A stretch of DNA of 64,000 nt from a bacterium HR33 (GTDB lineage: Bacteria > Gemmatimonadota > Gemmatimonadetes > Gemmatimonadales > GWC2-71-9), in contig BEIJ01000002.1 of NCBI GenBank assembly GCA_002923375.1, forward strand, positions 1 to 64,000. Direction: 5' to 3'. This document shows, in pieces, positions 49,268 to 58,999 of the stretch. Position numbers and translations under genes: made by a program. The notes below the pieces were generated by a model. The model was not told the DNA's origin and did no database searches. It saw nothing but the letters and a program-made list of their open reading frames with translations. Within the stretch, counting starts at the first letter, position 1; every line of letters begins with the position of its first letter.

Positions 49268-50794
49268 TCAGGTCCCGACCAGCTTTTGGAGTTCCTTGCG
49301 GTTGACCTTCCCGAGATGGGTGCGCGGCAAAGCCTCGACAAAGAACACTTCCTGCGGCTGCTTGTGGGAGCCTAGGCGTTCACGCACCAGGCGTTTCAGT
49401 TCTGCGGCGAGCTCCGGACCGGAACCGCGCGCTACCACAAAAGCGTAGGGCTTGGTAAGACCGTCTCGGTCCGTCCCTCCCACCACCGCCGCTTCCCGAA
49501 CCGAAGGGTGTTCCAGCAGGCAACCTTCGACCTCCTGGGGCGCTACCCACTTGCCCGCCACCTTTAGTAGATCGTCCGCGCGCCCGCAATAGGTGACATA
49601 CCCGTCGGTATCGCGGCGCACCATGTCGCCGGTCACGTACCACTCGCCTCTGAAGACGCGGCGCGTCTGGTCCATCTGCTGCCAGTAGCCGATCGCCCGG
49701 GAGTTGCCCCGGACCCAAAGCGCCCCCACCTCCCCGGCGGGCACCTCCCGGCCCTCCTCGTCACACACCTTGATTTCGAAACCGGGGACCACTTCCCCGA
49801 GCGTGCCGGGTTTCACTCTCCCCGGCCGGTTCGAGATGAAGATGTGCCACATTTCGGCGGTGCCCAGCCCGTCCAGCAACTCCACGCCGAAGGTCTGCTT
49901 CCAGCGGTGATAGAGCTCCACCGGCAACGCCTCTCCGGCCGAAGTAGCGAGCCTAAGGCAGGAAAGATCTTGCCGGGCGGCATCGGGATGGTTGACCATC
50001 TGATTGACCATGGTGGGCACGTTTATCAGGATGCTGGGCCGGAAGCGGGCGATCTTGTCGAACAACACCTCCGCCGTGCTCCGCTCGGGAAAGAGCACGC
50101 AGGCTCCGCCCGCGGAAAACGGGAAGAACAAGTTGGACCCGGTGGCGTAACCAAAGAACAGCTTCGGCACCGAGAGGGTAACATCGTTTTCGGTGTAGCC
50201 CATCACCTTCTTGGCGTAGCACTCGGTGGTGTTGGCGAAGGAAGTGTGAGTTTGGATGACCGCTTTGGGCCGGCCCGTCGTCCCGCCGGAAAAGAGCCAG
50301 ATTGCGGGATCGTCCCGGTGAGAGGGGAAATTCTCGAGCTCGTCCGATGCCGCTTGCAGCAGGCTTTCTAGCTCGCCTTCGCCGGCGACCAGCAGATGCT
50401 TGAGGTAGCGGCTGCGCTTCCGCGCTTGACGGAACGGGGCGGCGGTGTCCCGGTGCACCACCGCCGTGACTGCGCGGGTGTAGTGGCAGAGATATTCGAT
50501 TTCTTCGGTTTTGAGATGCGGGTTGACCATGACCACCACCGCCCCGATCTTCAGGCATCCGAAGAGGGCGGCCACGAACTCCGGGCCGTCGGGCAGGGAG
50601 ATGATCACCCGCTGCTCGGGCTGTACCGAGGCGGCGAGGACGTTGCCGAACCGGTTGGCCAGCCGCTGAATGTCGCGGTAGGTGTAGCTGCCCCGGTCGG
50701 TGATGACCGCGGTGCGATCGCCCCTTCCTTCGCGAATTCGCGCGTCGAGGAAGTAGTCGGCGATATTGAACTGTTCCGGCGGTTGGAAGCTCAT
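49268..50794 (-). CDS. Acyl-CoA/aryl-CoA ligase (benzoate- or 2-aminobenzoate-CoA ligase family)
   Basis: 508 aa from ATG 50794 (or 50800); the frame is open further upstream but the family starts at SFQPPEQFNIADYF. ANL-superfamily motifs: P-loop FSGGTTGRPKAVIQTH, YVTGDMVRRDTDGYV, GRADDLLKVAGKWVAPQEVE and the catalytic Lys in HLGKVNRKEL. FNIADYFLDARI and the overall size match the benzoate-CoA ligase family. In this cluster it most likely activates anthranilate made by kynureninase to anthraniloyl-CoA. Its start lies nine bases from the divergent start at 50804. Confidence 0.87.
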   Translation of the reverse strand: MSFQPPEQFNIADYFLDARIREGRGDRTAVITDRGSYTYRDIQRLANRFGNVLAASVQPEQRVIISLPDGPEFVAALFGCLKIGAVVVMVNPHLKTEEIEYLCHYTRAVTAVVHRDTAAPFRQARKRSRYLKHLLVAGEGELESLLQAASDELENFPSHRDDPAIWLFSGGTTGRPKAVIQTHTSFANTTECYAKKVMGYTENDVTLSVPKLFFGYATGSNLFFPFSAGGACVLFPERSTAEVLFDKIARFRPSILINVPTMVNQMVNHPDAARQDLSCLRLATSAGEALPVELYHRWKQTFGVELLDGLGTAEMWHIFISNRPGRVKPGTLGEVVPGFEIKVCDEEGREVPAGEVGALWVRGNSRAIGYWQQMDQTRRVFRGEWYVTGDMVRRDTDGYVTYCGRADDLLKVAGKWVAPQEVEGCLLEHPSVREAAVVGGTDRDGLTKPYAFVVARGSGPELAAELKRLVRERLGSHKQPQEVFFVEALPRTHLGKVNRKELQKLVGT

Positions 50795-50803
50795 AGGCAT
50801 AAT

Positions 50804-51586
50804 ATGGCGATCTTCGAGCTGGCTGACATCACCTGGTGGGATTTCCGGTACCTGGCTCGCTCCGGCGATCGCGGCGCGGTGGCTGTTCTGCCCGTAGGTG
50901 CCATCGAAGCCCACGGCCCTCATCTGCCTCTGGGTACCGATGTGGTGATCGCACGGGCCATGGCGCGATCGGGCGGCGAGAAGCTCGCCCGGGACGGTTA
51001 CACGATTTTTTTGCTGCCGCCCTTGGCCTTTACGGCGGCGGGCTTTGCCCGGAACTTCCCGGGCACCATCGCCCTCGGCCCGGAAACGGTGAGCGCTACG
51101 GTGGTGCAGGTCGGCGCTAGCTTGAAAAGGCACGGCGTGGAGGTGCTGGCCCTGGCTAACGCTCATTTCGATCCCGGGCATCTGGCGGCCTTGCACGAAG
51201 CAGCCCGCCGGTGCCGGGAGGAGGAGAATTTGACCGTAGCCTTCCCGGATCTGACGCGGAAGCCCTGGGCCGTCAGGCTTACCGAGGAATTTCAAAGCGG
51301 CGCCTGTCACGCCGGCCGGTACGAGGGTTCCATCGTGCTGGCGGAAGCTGCGGAACTGGTGCGGCGGGATCGGATGGACGGTTTGGCGCCTAATCCGGTT
51401 TCGCTCAAAGATGCTATTGCTGCGGGAAAGCGAACTTTCGAAGAAGCCGGCGGTCCGGGGGGCGAGTTGGCTTACTTCGGTTATCCTAGTGAGGCGACCG
51501 CAGAAGAGGGACGCAAGACCGTAGAGGTGCTCGGGCAGATCTTGCGCGATGCGGTTTTGTCCGAGCTCGGAGCGACGGGGCGATGA
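50804..51586 (+). CDS. Creatininase-family hydrolase, possible kynurenine formamidase
   Basis: 260 aa from ATG 50804. The creatininase fold signature LPVGAIEAHGPHLPLGTDV has the metal-binding Glu, His and Asp; NAHFDPGHL supplies more ligands. Members hydrolyse creatinine, formamides and similar amide bonds. It is the first gene of the tryptophan-degradation operon. A formamidase is needed between tryptophan dioxygenase and kynureninase and no KynB-type gene is present, so this gene could do that. That role is inferred from the pathway gap; an amidase acting later is the alternative. Stop overlaps the SDR start (ATGA). Confidence 0.8.
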   Translation: MAIFELADITWWDFRYLARSGDRGAVAVLPVGAIEAHGPHLPLGTDVVIARAMARSGGEKLARDGYTIFLLPPLAFTAAGFARNFPGTIALGPETVSATVVQVGASLKRHGVEVLALANAHFDPGHLAALHEAARRCREEENLTVAFPDLTRKPWAVRLTEEFQSGACHAGRYEGSIVLAEAAELVRRDRMDGLAPNPVSLKDAIAAGKRTFEEAGGPGGELAYFGYPSEATAEEGRKTVEVLGQILRDAVLSELGATGR

Positions 51587-52365
51587 CGGGATCCCTTGCG
51601 GGGCGATCCGCGGTCATTACCGGCGGCGGGCGCGGAATCGGAGCCGCGATAGCCCGGGTGCTCGCTTCTGCGGGAGCATCGGTGTTGGTCGCCGCGCGAA
51701 CCGGGTCGCAGGTGGAGGCGGTTGCGTCGGAACTCGAGGCGTCGGGTGCGCGGGCGTTCGGTGCGGTGGCGGACGTGACCGATCCGGCAGCGGTGGCGAA
51801 GTTGAAGGAGGTGGCGCTGGAGCGCTTGGGGCGGGTGGACATTCTGGTCAACAACGCCGGGGCCGTGCACTCCGCTCCGGTGGAGAAGATCACTTTGGAC
51901 GATTGGCAGCGCCTGCTGGCGGTGAACGCCACCTCGACTTTTCTCTGCACCCAGGCTTTCCTGCCCGGCATGCTGGAGCGCCGCTGGGGGAGGGTGGTGA
52001 ACGTGGCTTCGATCGCGGGTCTTTCCGGCGGGCGCTATATCGCCGCTTACAGTGCGGCCAAGCACGCGGTGATAGGGTTCACCCGATCGGTGGCGGCGGA
52101 GGTCGCGCAGTTCGGCGTGACGGTAAACGCGGTGTGTCCCGGCTATGTGGACACTCCCATGACCGAGGAGTCGATTCGCCGGATCATGGAGAAGACCGGG
52201 CGGTCCCGGGAGCAGGCTCTGGCGGCGATCCTGGATACTACGCCGCAGCGGCGGCTGATAACGCCGGAGGAGGTAGCGGCGGCGGTGCTCGCACTTTGCC
52301 TGGACAGCGCCCGGGGTATCAACGGGCACGCACTGGTGATAGACGGCGGGGCGTTGAGCCGGTGA
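51583..52365 (+). CDS. SDR-family NAD(P)-dependent dehydrogenase
   Basis: 260 aa. Rossmann cofactor loop GGGRGIGAAIA, NNAG, catalytic Tyr/Lys in YSAAKHAVIG, and Ser in NVASIAG. The RTGSQ region after the second strand has an Arg that favours NADP. Position between the creatininase-family gene and the RidA gene suggests oxidation or reduction of a hydroxyacyl-CoA or ring intermediate of anthraniloyl-CoA degradation. Translational overlaps (ATGA, GTGA) on both sides show tight coupling. Confidence 0.88.
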   Translation: MTGSLAGRSAVITGGGRGIGAAIARVLASAGASVLVAARTGSQVEAVASELEASGARAFGAVADVTDPAAVAKLKEVALERLGRVDILVNNAGAVHSAPVEKITLDDWQRLLAVNATSTFLCTQAFLPGMLERRWGRVVNVASIAGLSGGRYIAAYSAAKHAVIGFTRSVAAEVAQFGVTVNAVCPGYVDTPMTEESIRRIMEKTGRSREQALAAILDTTPQRRLITPEEVAAAVLALCLDSARGINGHALVIDGGALSR

Positions 52366-52751
52366 GTTACGAGATCGTGAACCCGGCCGGCTTGGGTGTC
52401 CCGCGGGGCTACAATCACGGGATGCTCGCTTCCAGAGAGGGGCGCGTGTTGTTCGTTGCGGGGCAGACCGCCGGGGGAGAGCCGAAAGGGGATTTCGTGG
52501 GGCAGTGGGCTCGAGCGCTCAGGCGTGTGGTGGAGGTGGTCCGTGCCGCGGGGGGCGAGCCGCAGCATATCGGCCGGCTCACGATCTACGTGACCGACAT
52601 GAATGCGTACCGTTCGAATCTCGAAGCCATAGGGGATGCTTACCGCAGCATCATGGGCAAACATTATCCCGCCATGACTCTGGTGGAGGTGGGTTCGCTG
52701 GTGGAGCCGGACGCCATGGTGGAGGTCGAAGCTACGGCGGTGATTCCATGA
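52362..52751 (+). CDS. RidA-family enamine/imine deaminase
   Basis: 129 aa from GTG 52362, overlapping the SDR stop. RidA/YjgF fold: N-terminal VNPAGLGVPRGYNHGML, AGQTAGG, and the YPAMTLVEVGSLVEPDAMVE signature near the end. RidA proteins hydrolyse 2-imino/2-enamino acids and release ammonia. In this operon the amino group of 2-aminobenzoyl-CoA ring products is a fitting substrate. The usual catalytic Arg position was not assigned. Confidence 0.9.
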   Translation: MSYEIVNPAGLGVPRGYNHGMLASREGRVLFVAGQTAGGEPKGDFVGQWARALRRVVEVVRAAGGEPQHIGRLTIYVTDMNAYRSNLEAIGDAYRSIMGKHYPAMTLVEVGSLVEPDAMVEVEATAVIP

Positions 52752-53548
52752 CACTTTCTCCGCGTTCTTTTCTTTATTCCCACGATGCCTCCGCTAAGGT
52801 GGCCGTCATCACTTTGAATCGGCCGGAGCGGTTGAACGCTCTGACTTTCGAAGTGTACGCCGAGTTGAGGGATACCTTCCGGGCGATAGACCGCGAGCCC
52901 GAAGTGCGGGCCGTGGTGCTCACCGGAGCGGGGCGGGGGTTCTGCTCGGGAGGGGACGTGGAGGAGATCATCGGGGCGCTGCTGGGCCGCGGTCCCGGAG
53001 AGCTGCTGGAGTTTACCCGCATGACTTGCGATCTGGTGCTGGCGATCCGCCGCTGCCGGCTCCCGGTGGTGGCGGCGCTCAACGGGACGGTAGCGGGTGC
53101 AGGTGCGGTGATCGCCGCAGCCTGCGACTTCAGGATCGCGGCGCCCTCGGCGAAGATCGCGTTCTTGTTCACCAAGGTGGGCCTTTCCGGCGCCGACATG
53201 GGTGCCGCGTGGCTGTTGCCGAGGTTGGTAGGTCTTTCGCGAGCCACCGAGCTTTTGATGACCGGCGAGTTCATCGATGCGGATACCGCGCATCGGATCG
53301 GGCTTTATCACCGCGTGGTTCCGCAGGACGATCTCCAGCGCGAGGCTCTCGATTTGGCTGCCAAGCTCGCCCGAGGACCGGCCGCCGCGCTGGCGGTCAC
53401 CAAGGATGCGCTCAACCGTGAAACGGCCATGGACCTGGAAAGCGCGCTGGACTTCGAAGCCCGGGTGCAGGCCGACTTGATGCTGGGAGAAGATTTCAAG
53501 GAAGCGTACCAGGCGTTCAAGGCGAGAAGAGAGCCCAAATTCAGGTGA
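52748..53548 (+). CDS. Enoyl-CoA hydratase/isomerase-family protein
   Basis: 266 aa. ATG 52748 overlaps the RidA stop. Crotonase fold: the oxyanion segment GAGRGFCSGGDVEE and the VAGAGAVIAAACDFRIA helix, followed by a C-terminal FKARREPKF end. The Glu at the second catalytic position is not obvious. Likely hydrates, cleaves or opens a cyclic intermediate in anthraniloyl-CoA breakdown. Confidence 0.88.
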   Translation: MTLSPRSFLYSHDASAKVAVITLNRPERLNALTFEVYAELRDTFRAIDREPEVRAVVLTGAGRGFCSGGDVEEIIGALLGRGPGELLEFTRMTCDLVLAIRRCRLPVVAALNGTVAGAGAVIAAACDFRIAAPSAKIAFLFTKVGLSGADMGAAWLLPRLVGLSRATELLMTGEFIDADTAHRIGLYHRVVPQDDLQREALDLAAKLARGPAAALAVTKDALNRETAMDLESALDFEARVQADLMLGEDFKEAYQAFKARREPKFR

Positions 53549-53554
53549 GGCTGC

Positions 53555-54706
53555 ATGCCTGATGTCGCCGCCGTCAGGGCGTTTCTGGAGGAGCGCCACC
53601 TCGGTCTCGCTTCCGGGATAACGGAGTTTTGCACCCGGCATATCAGGCCGCTGCCGGAACCCCGCGATGACTCATCGTCCAGGAGCCAGGCCCGCGAGAT
53701 ACTCGCCCTGCTGGGCGGAGGCGGGTGGCTCGAGCCCATCGGGAGGCTCGATTTGAGGGCCTGCTGTCTGATCCGCGAGGCACTGGCCGCAGCTTCTCCT
53801 CTGGCCGACAGCGTGTTCGCCCTTCAGGCTCTGGGTACCGTTCCCCTGGTCTTGGCAGGCGAGACGCCCGCTGCCGCGCGCTGGGTGCAAGCGGCGCTGT
53901 CGGGCAAGGCGATGGCTGCTTTTGCCATGACCGAGCCCGGCGCCGGGTCCGATGTGTCGGCCATCGCCACCGAGGCGAAGGAAGAGGGCGGCGGCTACGT
54001 GCTGAGCGGGACCAAGAGTTTCATCTGCAACGCCGGGATAGCGGACTTTTACACGGTGTTCGCTTCCACCGACCGGTCGAAAGGGAAAGACGGCATCAGT
54101 TGTTTCGTGGTGGACGCTGCTACCGAGGGGCTGGCATTCGTTCGGCCGCAAATCATGAGCGCGCCCCATCCTCTGGGGGAGATAGAGTTCAGGAACTGTA
54201 CCGTTTCCGGCGCGGCGCGCCTGGGAGCCGAAGGGGAAGGGTTGCGGTTGGGGCTCAGGACCCTGGAGCTTCTGCGGGTCACGGTAGGTGCTGCCGCGTG
54301 CGGAATGGCGGAGCGAGCGCTGGAAGAAGCTTTGAACTACGCCACTGCGCGCCGGCAGTTCGGGCAGCCTCTTGCGGAGTTTCAGCTCATTCAACAGAAG
54401 TTGGCGCAGATGGCCACCGAGCTTGCCGCGGCGCGCTTGCTGGTGTACCGGGCGGCCTTCGACCATGACCAAGGCGCCGCGCGGGTGAGGCTCCAGTCTG
54501 CGATGGCCAAGTACTTCGCCACCGAGGCGGCGCAGCGTATCGTGGATCAGGCGGTGCAGATCCTTGGCGGGCGGGGTGTGATGGCGGATCATCCGGTGGA
54601 TCGCCTCTACCGTTCGGTGAGAGCGTTGCGCATTTATGAAGGGACGAGCGAAATCCAGCAGTTGGTGATCGCGCGGGAGCTGCTCCGGGGCCGGAGGGAA
54701 GAGTGA
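53555..54706 (+). CDS. Acyl-CoA dehydrogenase
   Basis: 383 aa from ATG 53555 after GGTGAGG. The FAD-binding segment [14 protein letters not shown] and the [13 protein letters not shown] stretch are present, as is the catalytic Glu in the C-terminal [17 protein letters not shown]. The [18 protein letters not shown] motif and [19 protein letters not shown] match the family. Its first ~45 residues are short for the family, so the N-terminal helical domain may be compact. Likely acts on a ring-opened or ring acyl-CoA of the pathway. Confidence 0.9.
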   Translation: MPDVAAVRAFLEERHLGLASGITEFCTRHIRPLPEPRDDSSSRSQAREILALLGGGGWLEPIGRLDLRACCLIREALAAASPLADSVFALQALGTVPLVLAGETPAAARWVQAALSGKAMAAFAMTEPGAGSDVSAIATEAKEEGGGYVLSGTKSFICNAGIADFYTVFASTDRSKGKDGISCFVVDAATEGLAFVRPQIMSAPHPLGEIEFRNCTVSGAARLGAEGEGLRLGLRTLELLRVTVGAAACGMAERALEEALNYATARRQFGQPLAEFQLIQQKLAQMATELAAARLLVYRAAFDHDQGAARVRLQSAMAKYFATEAAQRIVDQAVQILGGRGVMADHPVDRLYRSVRALRIYEGTSEIQQLVIARELLRGRREE

Positions 54707-54731
54707 CCACCCTGTTCCAGGGGACCGGCGG

Positions 54732-56990
54732 TTGAAGATCAACGTCATCGGCGGCGGGCCGGCCGGGCTTTACTTCGCCATCCTGATGAAGCGGCAGGAT
54801 CGCCGGCACGCGATCGCCGTCTACGAGCGCAACCGGCTGGAGGACACCTTCGGTTTCGGAGTGGTTTTTTCCGACGCCACTCGTCACGAGCTTGCCGGGA
54901 CCGATCCACAGACCTTCGCCGCGCTGGAGCGGCATTTTCACCACTGGGATGACATCGACATTCACTATCGCGGCACGGTGCTTTCCTCCACCGGCCACGG
55001 GTTCAGCGGGATAGCCCGCACCACTCTGCTCGCGGTGCTGGCCGGCCGGGCGCGGGAGCTCGGGGTGGATCTGCACTTCCAATGCGAGGTCGCCGACCCC
55101 GAGTCGGTGCGGGATGCGGATCTCGTGGTCGCGGCGGACGGTTACAACAGCGGGGTGAGGGAGCGCTACGCCGAGCACTTCGAGCCCCGTTTGGACGAGC
55201 GGAAAAACCGGTTCGTGTGGCTGGGGACCACCAAGCCGTTTCCCGCCTTCAATTTCTTCTTTGTCTACGATCGCCACGGGCTGTGGAGGGTGCACGCTTA
55301 CCAGTACGAGGCGGGTAAGTCCACGTTCATCGTCGAGTGCCGGGAGGAGACCTGGTGTGCGGCGGGTCTGGACCGGGCGGCGGAGGAGGACACGCTGCGG
55401 TTTTGCGAAGAACTTTTTGCTCCGCAGTTGGAGGGTCATCGCCTCCTCGCCAATCGTTCTATCTGGCGGCGCTTTACCACCGTGGTCAACGGGCGCTGGT
55501 GGCACGAAAACGTAGTGCTCCTAGGCGACGCCGCTCACACCGCTCATTTCTCGGTGGGATCCGGCACCAAGCTAGCAATGGAGGATGCGGTCGCTTTGGC
55601 TAGGGCTTTGGCCTCCGAGCGGGTGCTGGCCGATGCCCTGCAGCGCTACGAGGCGGAGCGGCGTCCCGCGGTGGAAAGCATGCAGCGGGCGGCACAGGTG
55701 AGCCTCCAGTGGTTCGAGGACGCCGAGCGCTATATGCAGATGGAGCCGATCCAGTTCGCGTTCAATCTGCTCACCAGAAGCTTCAGGATCACCCACGAGG
55801 ATCTCAAAGTGCGGGATCCGCGTTTCGTGGCGATGGTGGACGAGTGGTTTGCGCGGCGTGCGGAACTGCAGACCAGGCGGCGCATAGAACGGATCGGGGG
55901 TGCGGCTCCGCCTCCGATGTTCACCCCTTTTCGGTTGCGGGACCTGGTGCTTCCCAATCGGGTCGTGGTGTCGCCCATGTGCCAGTACTGCGCCGAGGAT
56001 GGCACTCCCAACGAATGGCACTTGGTGCACCTGGGCAGCCGCGCCGTTGGGGGTGCGGGACTGGTGTTCACGGAGATGACCGACGTGAGCCCCGAGGGGC
56101 GGATCTCTCCCGGATGCACCGGGATGTACCGGCCCGAGCACGTGGATGCTTGGAAGCGGATCGTGGATTTCGTGCACCGCCACAGTTATGCCAAGATCGG
56201 AATTCAGTTGGGACATGCAGGGAGGAAAGGTTCCACGCGCCGCGCGTGGGAAGGAATGGACGAGCCGCTGCCCGAGGGTAACTGGCCTTTGATTTCGGCT
56301 TCTCCCATTCCCTATCTGCCCCACAGTCAAATTCCCCGGGAGATGACCCGGGAGGACATGGACCGGGTCGTGGCCGATTTCGTGCGGGCAGCGGGGATGT
56401 CGGAAGAGGCCGGGTTCGACATTCTGGAGCTTCATTTTGCCCACGGTTATCTCTTGGCCAGTTTCATCTCGCCTCTGACCAATAAGCGGACGGACGAGTA
56501 CGGAGGGTCGCTGGAGAATCGCATGCGCTTTCCTCTGGAGATTCTCCGTGCGGTGCGAGCGGTTTGGCCCGAGCACAAGCCTATTTCGGTCAGGATTTCG
56601 GCGGTGGACTGGAAGCCCGGCGGAATGGAGCCCCAGGACGCGGTGGAGGTCGCCAAGCTTCTCAAGGCCAACGGTTGCGACATAGTGGACGTCTCCGCGG
56701 GGCAAACCGTCCCCGACGCCAAGCCGGTTTACGGCCGGCAGTTCCAGACTCCGTTCTCCGATCGGATACGGCACGAAGCGGGTATCGCCACCATGGCGGT
56801 GGGTAATATTTCATCTTATATGGACGTGAACACGATATTGGCGGCGGGCCGGGCGGATCTGTGCGTTCTTGCCCGCGCCCATCTGTGGGACCCGTACTGG
56901 ACTCGGCATGCGGCTTACGAGCTGGGCTATCCGCTCCCGTGGCCGCCGCCGTACAGCACTTTGGACCGTTACAAGCCGCGGTTCAAGTAG
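54732..56990 (+). CDS. 2-aminobenzoyl-CoA monooxygenase/reductase (bifunctional fusion)
   Basis: 752 aa from TTG 54732, eight bases after AGGGGA. N-terminal half: flavoprotein monooxygenase with [27 protein letters not shown] and [10 protein letters not shown] (about 1-390). C-terminal half: Old-Yellow-Enzyme-type reductase with [37 protein letters not shown] and YGGSLENR (about 400-750). This two-part layout is that of 2-aminobenzoyl-CoA monooxygenase/reductase, which hydroxylates and dearomatises anthraniloyl-CoA. Its neighbours (ligase, ECH, SDR, RidA, acyl-CoA dehydrogenase) fit. Close relatives include salicylyl-CoA 5-hydroxylase, so the pathway context decides the name. Confidence 0.88.
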   Translation: MKINVIGGGPAGLYFAILMKRQDRRHAIAVYERNRLEDTFGFGVVFSDATRHELAGTDPQTFAALERHFHHWDDIDIHYRGTVLSSTGHGFSGIARTTLLAVLAGRARELGVDLHFQCEVADPESVRDADLVVAADGYNSGVRERYAEHFEPRLDERKNRFVWLGTTKPFPAFNFFFVYDRHGLWRVHAYQYEAGKSTFIVECREETWCAAGLDRAAEEDTLRFCEELFAPQLEGHRLLANRSIWRRFTTVVNGRWWHENVVLLGDAAHTAHFSVGSGTKLAMEDAVALARALASERVLADALQRYEAERRPAVESMQRAAQVSLQWFEDAERYMQMEPIQFAFNLLTRSFRITHEDLKVRDPRFVAMVDEWFARRAELQTRRRIERIGGAAPPPMFTPFRLRDLVLPNRVVVSPMCQYCAEDGTPNEWHLVHLGSRAVGGAGLVFTEMTDVSPEGRISPGCTGMYRPEHVDAWKRIVDFVHRHSYAKIGIQLGHAGRKGSTRRAWEGMDEPLPEGNWPLISASPIPYLPHSQIPREMTREDMDRVVADFVRAAGMSEEAGFDILELHFAHGYLLASFISPLTNKRTDEYGGSLENRMRFPLEILRAVRAVWPEHKPISVRISAVDWKPGGMEPQDAVEVAKLLKANGCDIVDVSAGQTVPDAKPVYGRQFQTPFSDRIRHEAGIATMAVGNISSYMDVNTILAAGRADLCVLARAHLWDPYWTRHAAYELGYPLPWPPPYSTLDRYKPRFK

Positions 56991-57020
56991 CCGCGCGGTC
57001 CGGCTAAAGGAGCGAAAGCG

Positions 57021-57800
57021 GTGCCTTCCTATTCTGACTACCTGAAACTGGAAGAGCTCTTGGCCCTCCAGCAGCCGATTTCCGAGGGTCCCGAGCACGA
57101 CGAGACGGTCTTCATCATCGTGCATCAGGTGTTCGAGCTGTGGTTCAAGGAGATGCTGCACGAGCTCGATTACCTCTGCACGTTGCTGGAGCGGCACGAT
57201 ACGCCCCGGGCGCTGCACACTCTGAAGCGGGTGCTGACCGTGCTCAAAGTCCTGGTGGCCCAAATCGACGTGCTGGAAACGATGACTCCGCTGGAATTCT
57301 TGTCTTTCCGCGACCGGCTGGAAAGCGGAAGCGGCCTTCAGTCAGCGCAGTTCCGGGAGTTGGAGTTTCTGCTGGGTTTCAAGCAGTCTTCGGTGATGGA
57401 GCGCTACCCTCCGGGGAGCGTGTGGCGGGAGCGGCTGGAGAAGCGCTACCACGATCCGACGGTATGGGACGCCTTCCTGCGTTATCTCCACCGGGAGGGT
57501 TACGCGGTACCGCGGGAGCTGTTGGAGCGTGACGTGACGCGTCCGGTGGAACCTTCCGCCGAGCTTCAGCGGTTGCTGATCCAGATCTATCGGACCAATC
57601 CGATGGTTACGCAGTTCTGCGAGCGGCTGGTGGATTTGGACGAGGGGTTGCAGGAGTGGCGCTATCGCCATGTGAAAATGGTGGAGCGCACCATCGGGGA
57701 GAAGCGGGGGACTGGGGGCACCACCGGGGTTCGTTATCTGAAGAGCACCCTCTTCAAGCCGGCCTTTCCCGACCTTTGGGCGATTCGCACCGAGTTATGA
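57021..57800 (+). CDS. kynA: Tryptophan 2,3-dioxygenase
   Basis: 259 aa from GTG 57021 after AAAGGAG. Family signatures: YSDYLKLEELLALQQPIS, HDETVFIIVHQVFELWFKEM, FLSFRDRLESGSGLQSAQFRE and the haem His in YRHVKMVERTIG, then GTGGTTGVRYLK, which binds the substrate. It opens the tryptophan indole ring to N-formylkynurenine. Size matches bacterial TDO. Overlaps kynureninase by four bases (ATGA). Confidence 0.96.
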   Translation: MPSYSDYLKLEELLALQQPISEGPEHDETVFIIVHQVFELWFKEMLHELDYLCTLLERHDTPRALHTLKRVLTVLKVLVAQIDVLETMTPLEFLSFRDRLESGSGLQSAQFRELEFLLGFKQSSVMERYPPGSVWRERLEKRYHDPTVWDAFLRYLHREGYAVPRELLERDVTRPVEPSAELQRLLIQIYRTNPMVTQFCERLVDLDEGLQEWRYRHVKMVERTIGEKRGTGGTTGVRYLKSTLFKPAFPDLWAIRTEL

Positions 57801-58999
57801 GCGGCGCGCCGGCGCCGGAATCGCTGTATCGCTCTCCCAATGCGCTGGCGGGGTATTACTCGCGCTTTCGGGTTTCGGAGCGGTTGTTGCTGACCGGTCA
57901 TTCGCACCAAGCCTGGCCCGACTGTGGTTTCGAGGGTCAGGTGGAGGCGTGGAACGACGCGGCCTTGTATGTGGACGAGAAGTGGGAGAGGGCTTTTGCC
58001 AAGGCGGAGCGGGTGCGGCGGGGATTCGCCCGGCTGCTGGAAGACGGTTCCGGAGATATCGCCCTAGGTGCGAGCACGCACGAGTTGGTGGTTCGGTTCC
58101 TTTCGGCGCTGCCGCTTCGGGATCGCCGGAAGCTGGTCACCACCGATGCCGAGTTTCACACCTTGCGGCGGCAGCTGGCGCGGCTGGAGGAAGAGGGGAT
58201 TCAAGTGGTGCGGGTGAGTCACCGTCCTGCGGGGGAAGTTGCGGGCCGGCTGATCGAGGCGCTGGACGAGAGGACGGCGGCGGTGTTGGTGTCTTCCGTA
58301 TTCTATCATAATGGTCACATAGTGCCGCACCTGGGTGAAGTCATGGCGGCCTGTGCGAAGGTCGGGGCGGAGCTTTTGGTGGACGCGTATCATGCTCTGA
58401 ACGCGGTGCCGTTTTCTTTGAAGCAGGAAGGACTCGAAGGAGCGTTCGTGGTGGGCGGGGGTTACAAGTATTGCCAGTTGGGCGAGGGAAACTGTTTTCT
58501 GAGGATTCCACCGGGCTGCCGCATGCGGCCGGTGATCACCGGTTGGTTTGCCGAGTTCGAGCAACTGGAGGCGGCCGACTCTTCCGGGCGGGTGAGTTAT
58601 CCCCCCGGTCCGGCCCGTTTTGCGGGGGCCACCTACGATCCGACCAGTCATTATCGCGCGGCTCGGGTGTTCGATTTCTTCGAGGAGCGCGGTCTTACTC
58701 CGGAGTTCCTGCGGGAGGTGAGCCGGCACCAAGTGGGCTTGTTGGCTGTCCAGTTTGACGCATTGGATTTGGATCCTGCGGTGGTAAGGAGGGATCGTTC
58801 AATCCCCTTGGAGGCGCTGGCTGGCTTTCTGGCTTTGGAGTCTTCCCGTGCGCCGGAGCTGGTGCGGGAGTTGAGGAAGCGGGGGGTGATGGTGGACGCC
58901 CGCGGTTCGCTTTTGCGCTTCGGTCCGGCGCCTTATCTGTGCGACGACCAGTTGCGCGACGCCATGGCGGCGCTGAAGGAAGTCACCGCCCGGTTCTAG
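57797..58999 (+). CDS. kynU: Kynureninase
   Basis: 400 aa. PLP-dependent class V fold: HSHQAWPD near residue 35, the PLP region with DAYHALNAVPF and the Lys in GGGYKYCQLGEGNCF, and C-terminal VMVDARGSLLRFGPAPYL. It splits kynurenine into anthranilate and alanine. Paired with TDO on overlapping start/stop codons. The protein is close to the short bacterial KynU type. Its end overlaps the convergent MscS gene by 17 bases. Confidence 0.92.
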   Translation: MSGAPAPESLYRSPNALAGYYSRFRVSERLLLTGHSHQAWPDCGFEGQVEAWNDAALYVDEKWERAFAKAERVRRGFARLLEDGSGDIALGASTHELVVRFLSALPLRDRRKLVTTDAEFHTLRRQLARLEEEGIQVVRVSHRPAGEVAGRLIEALDERTAAVLVSSVFYHNGHIVPHLGEVMAACAKVGAELLVDAYHALNAVPFSLKQEGLEGAFVVGGGYKYCQLGEGNCFLRIPPGCRMRPVITGWFAEFEQLEAADSSGRVSYPPGPARFAGATYDPTSHYRAARVFDFFEERGLTPEFLREVSRHQVGLLAVQFDALDLDPAVVRRDRSIPLEALAGFLALESSRAPELVRELRKRGVMVDARGSLLRFGPAPYLCDDQLRDAMAALKEVTARF

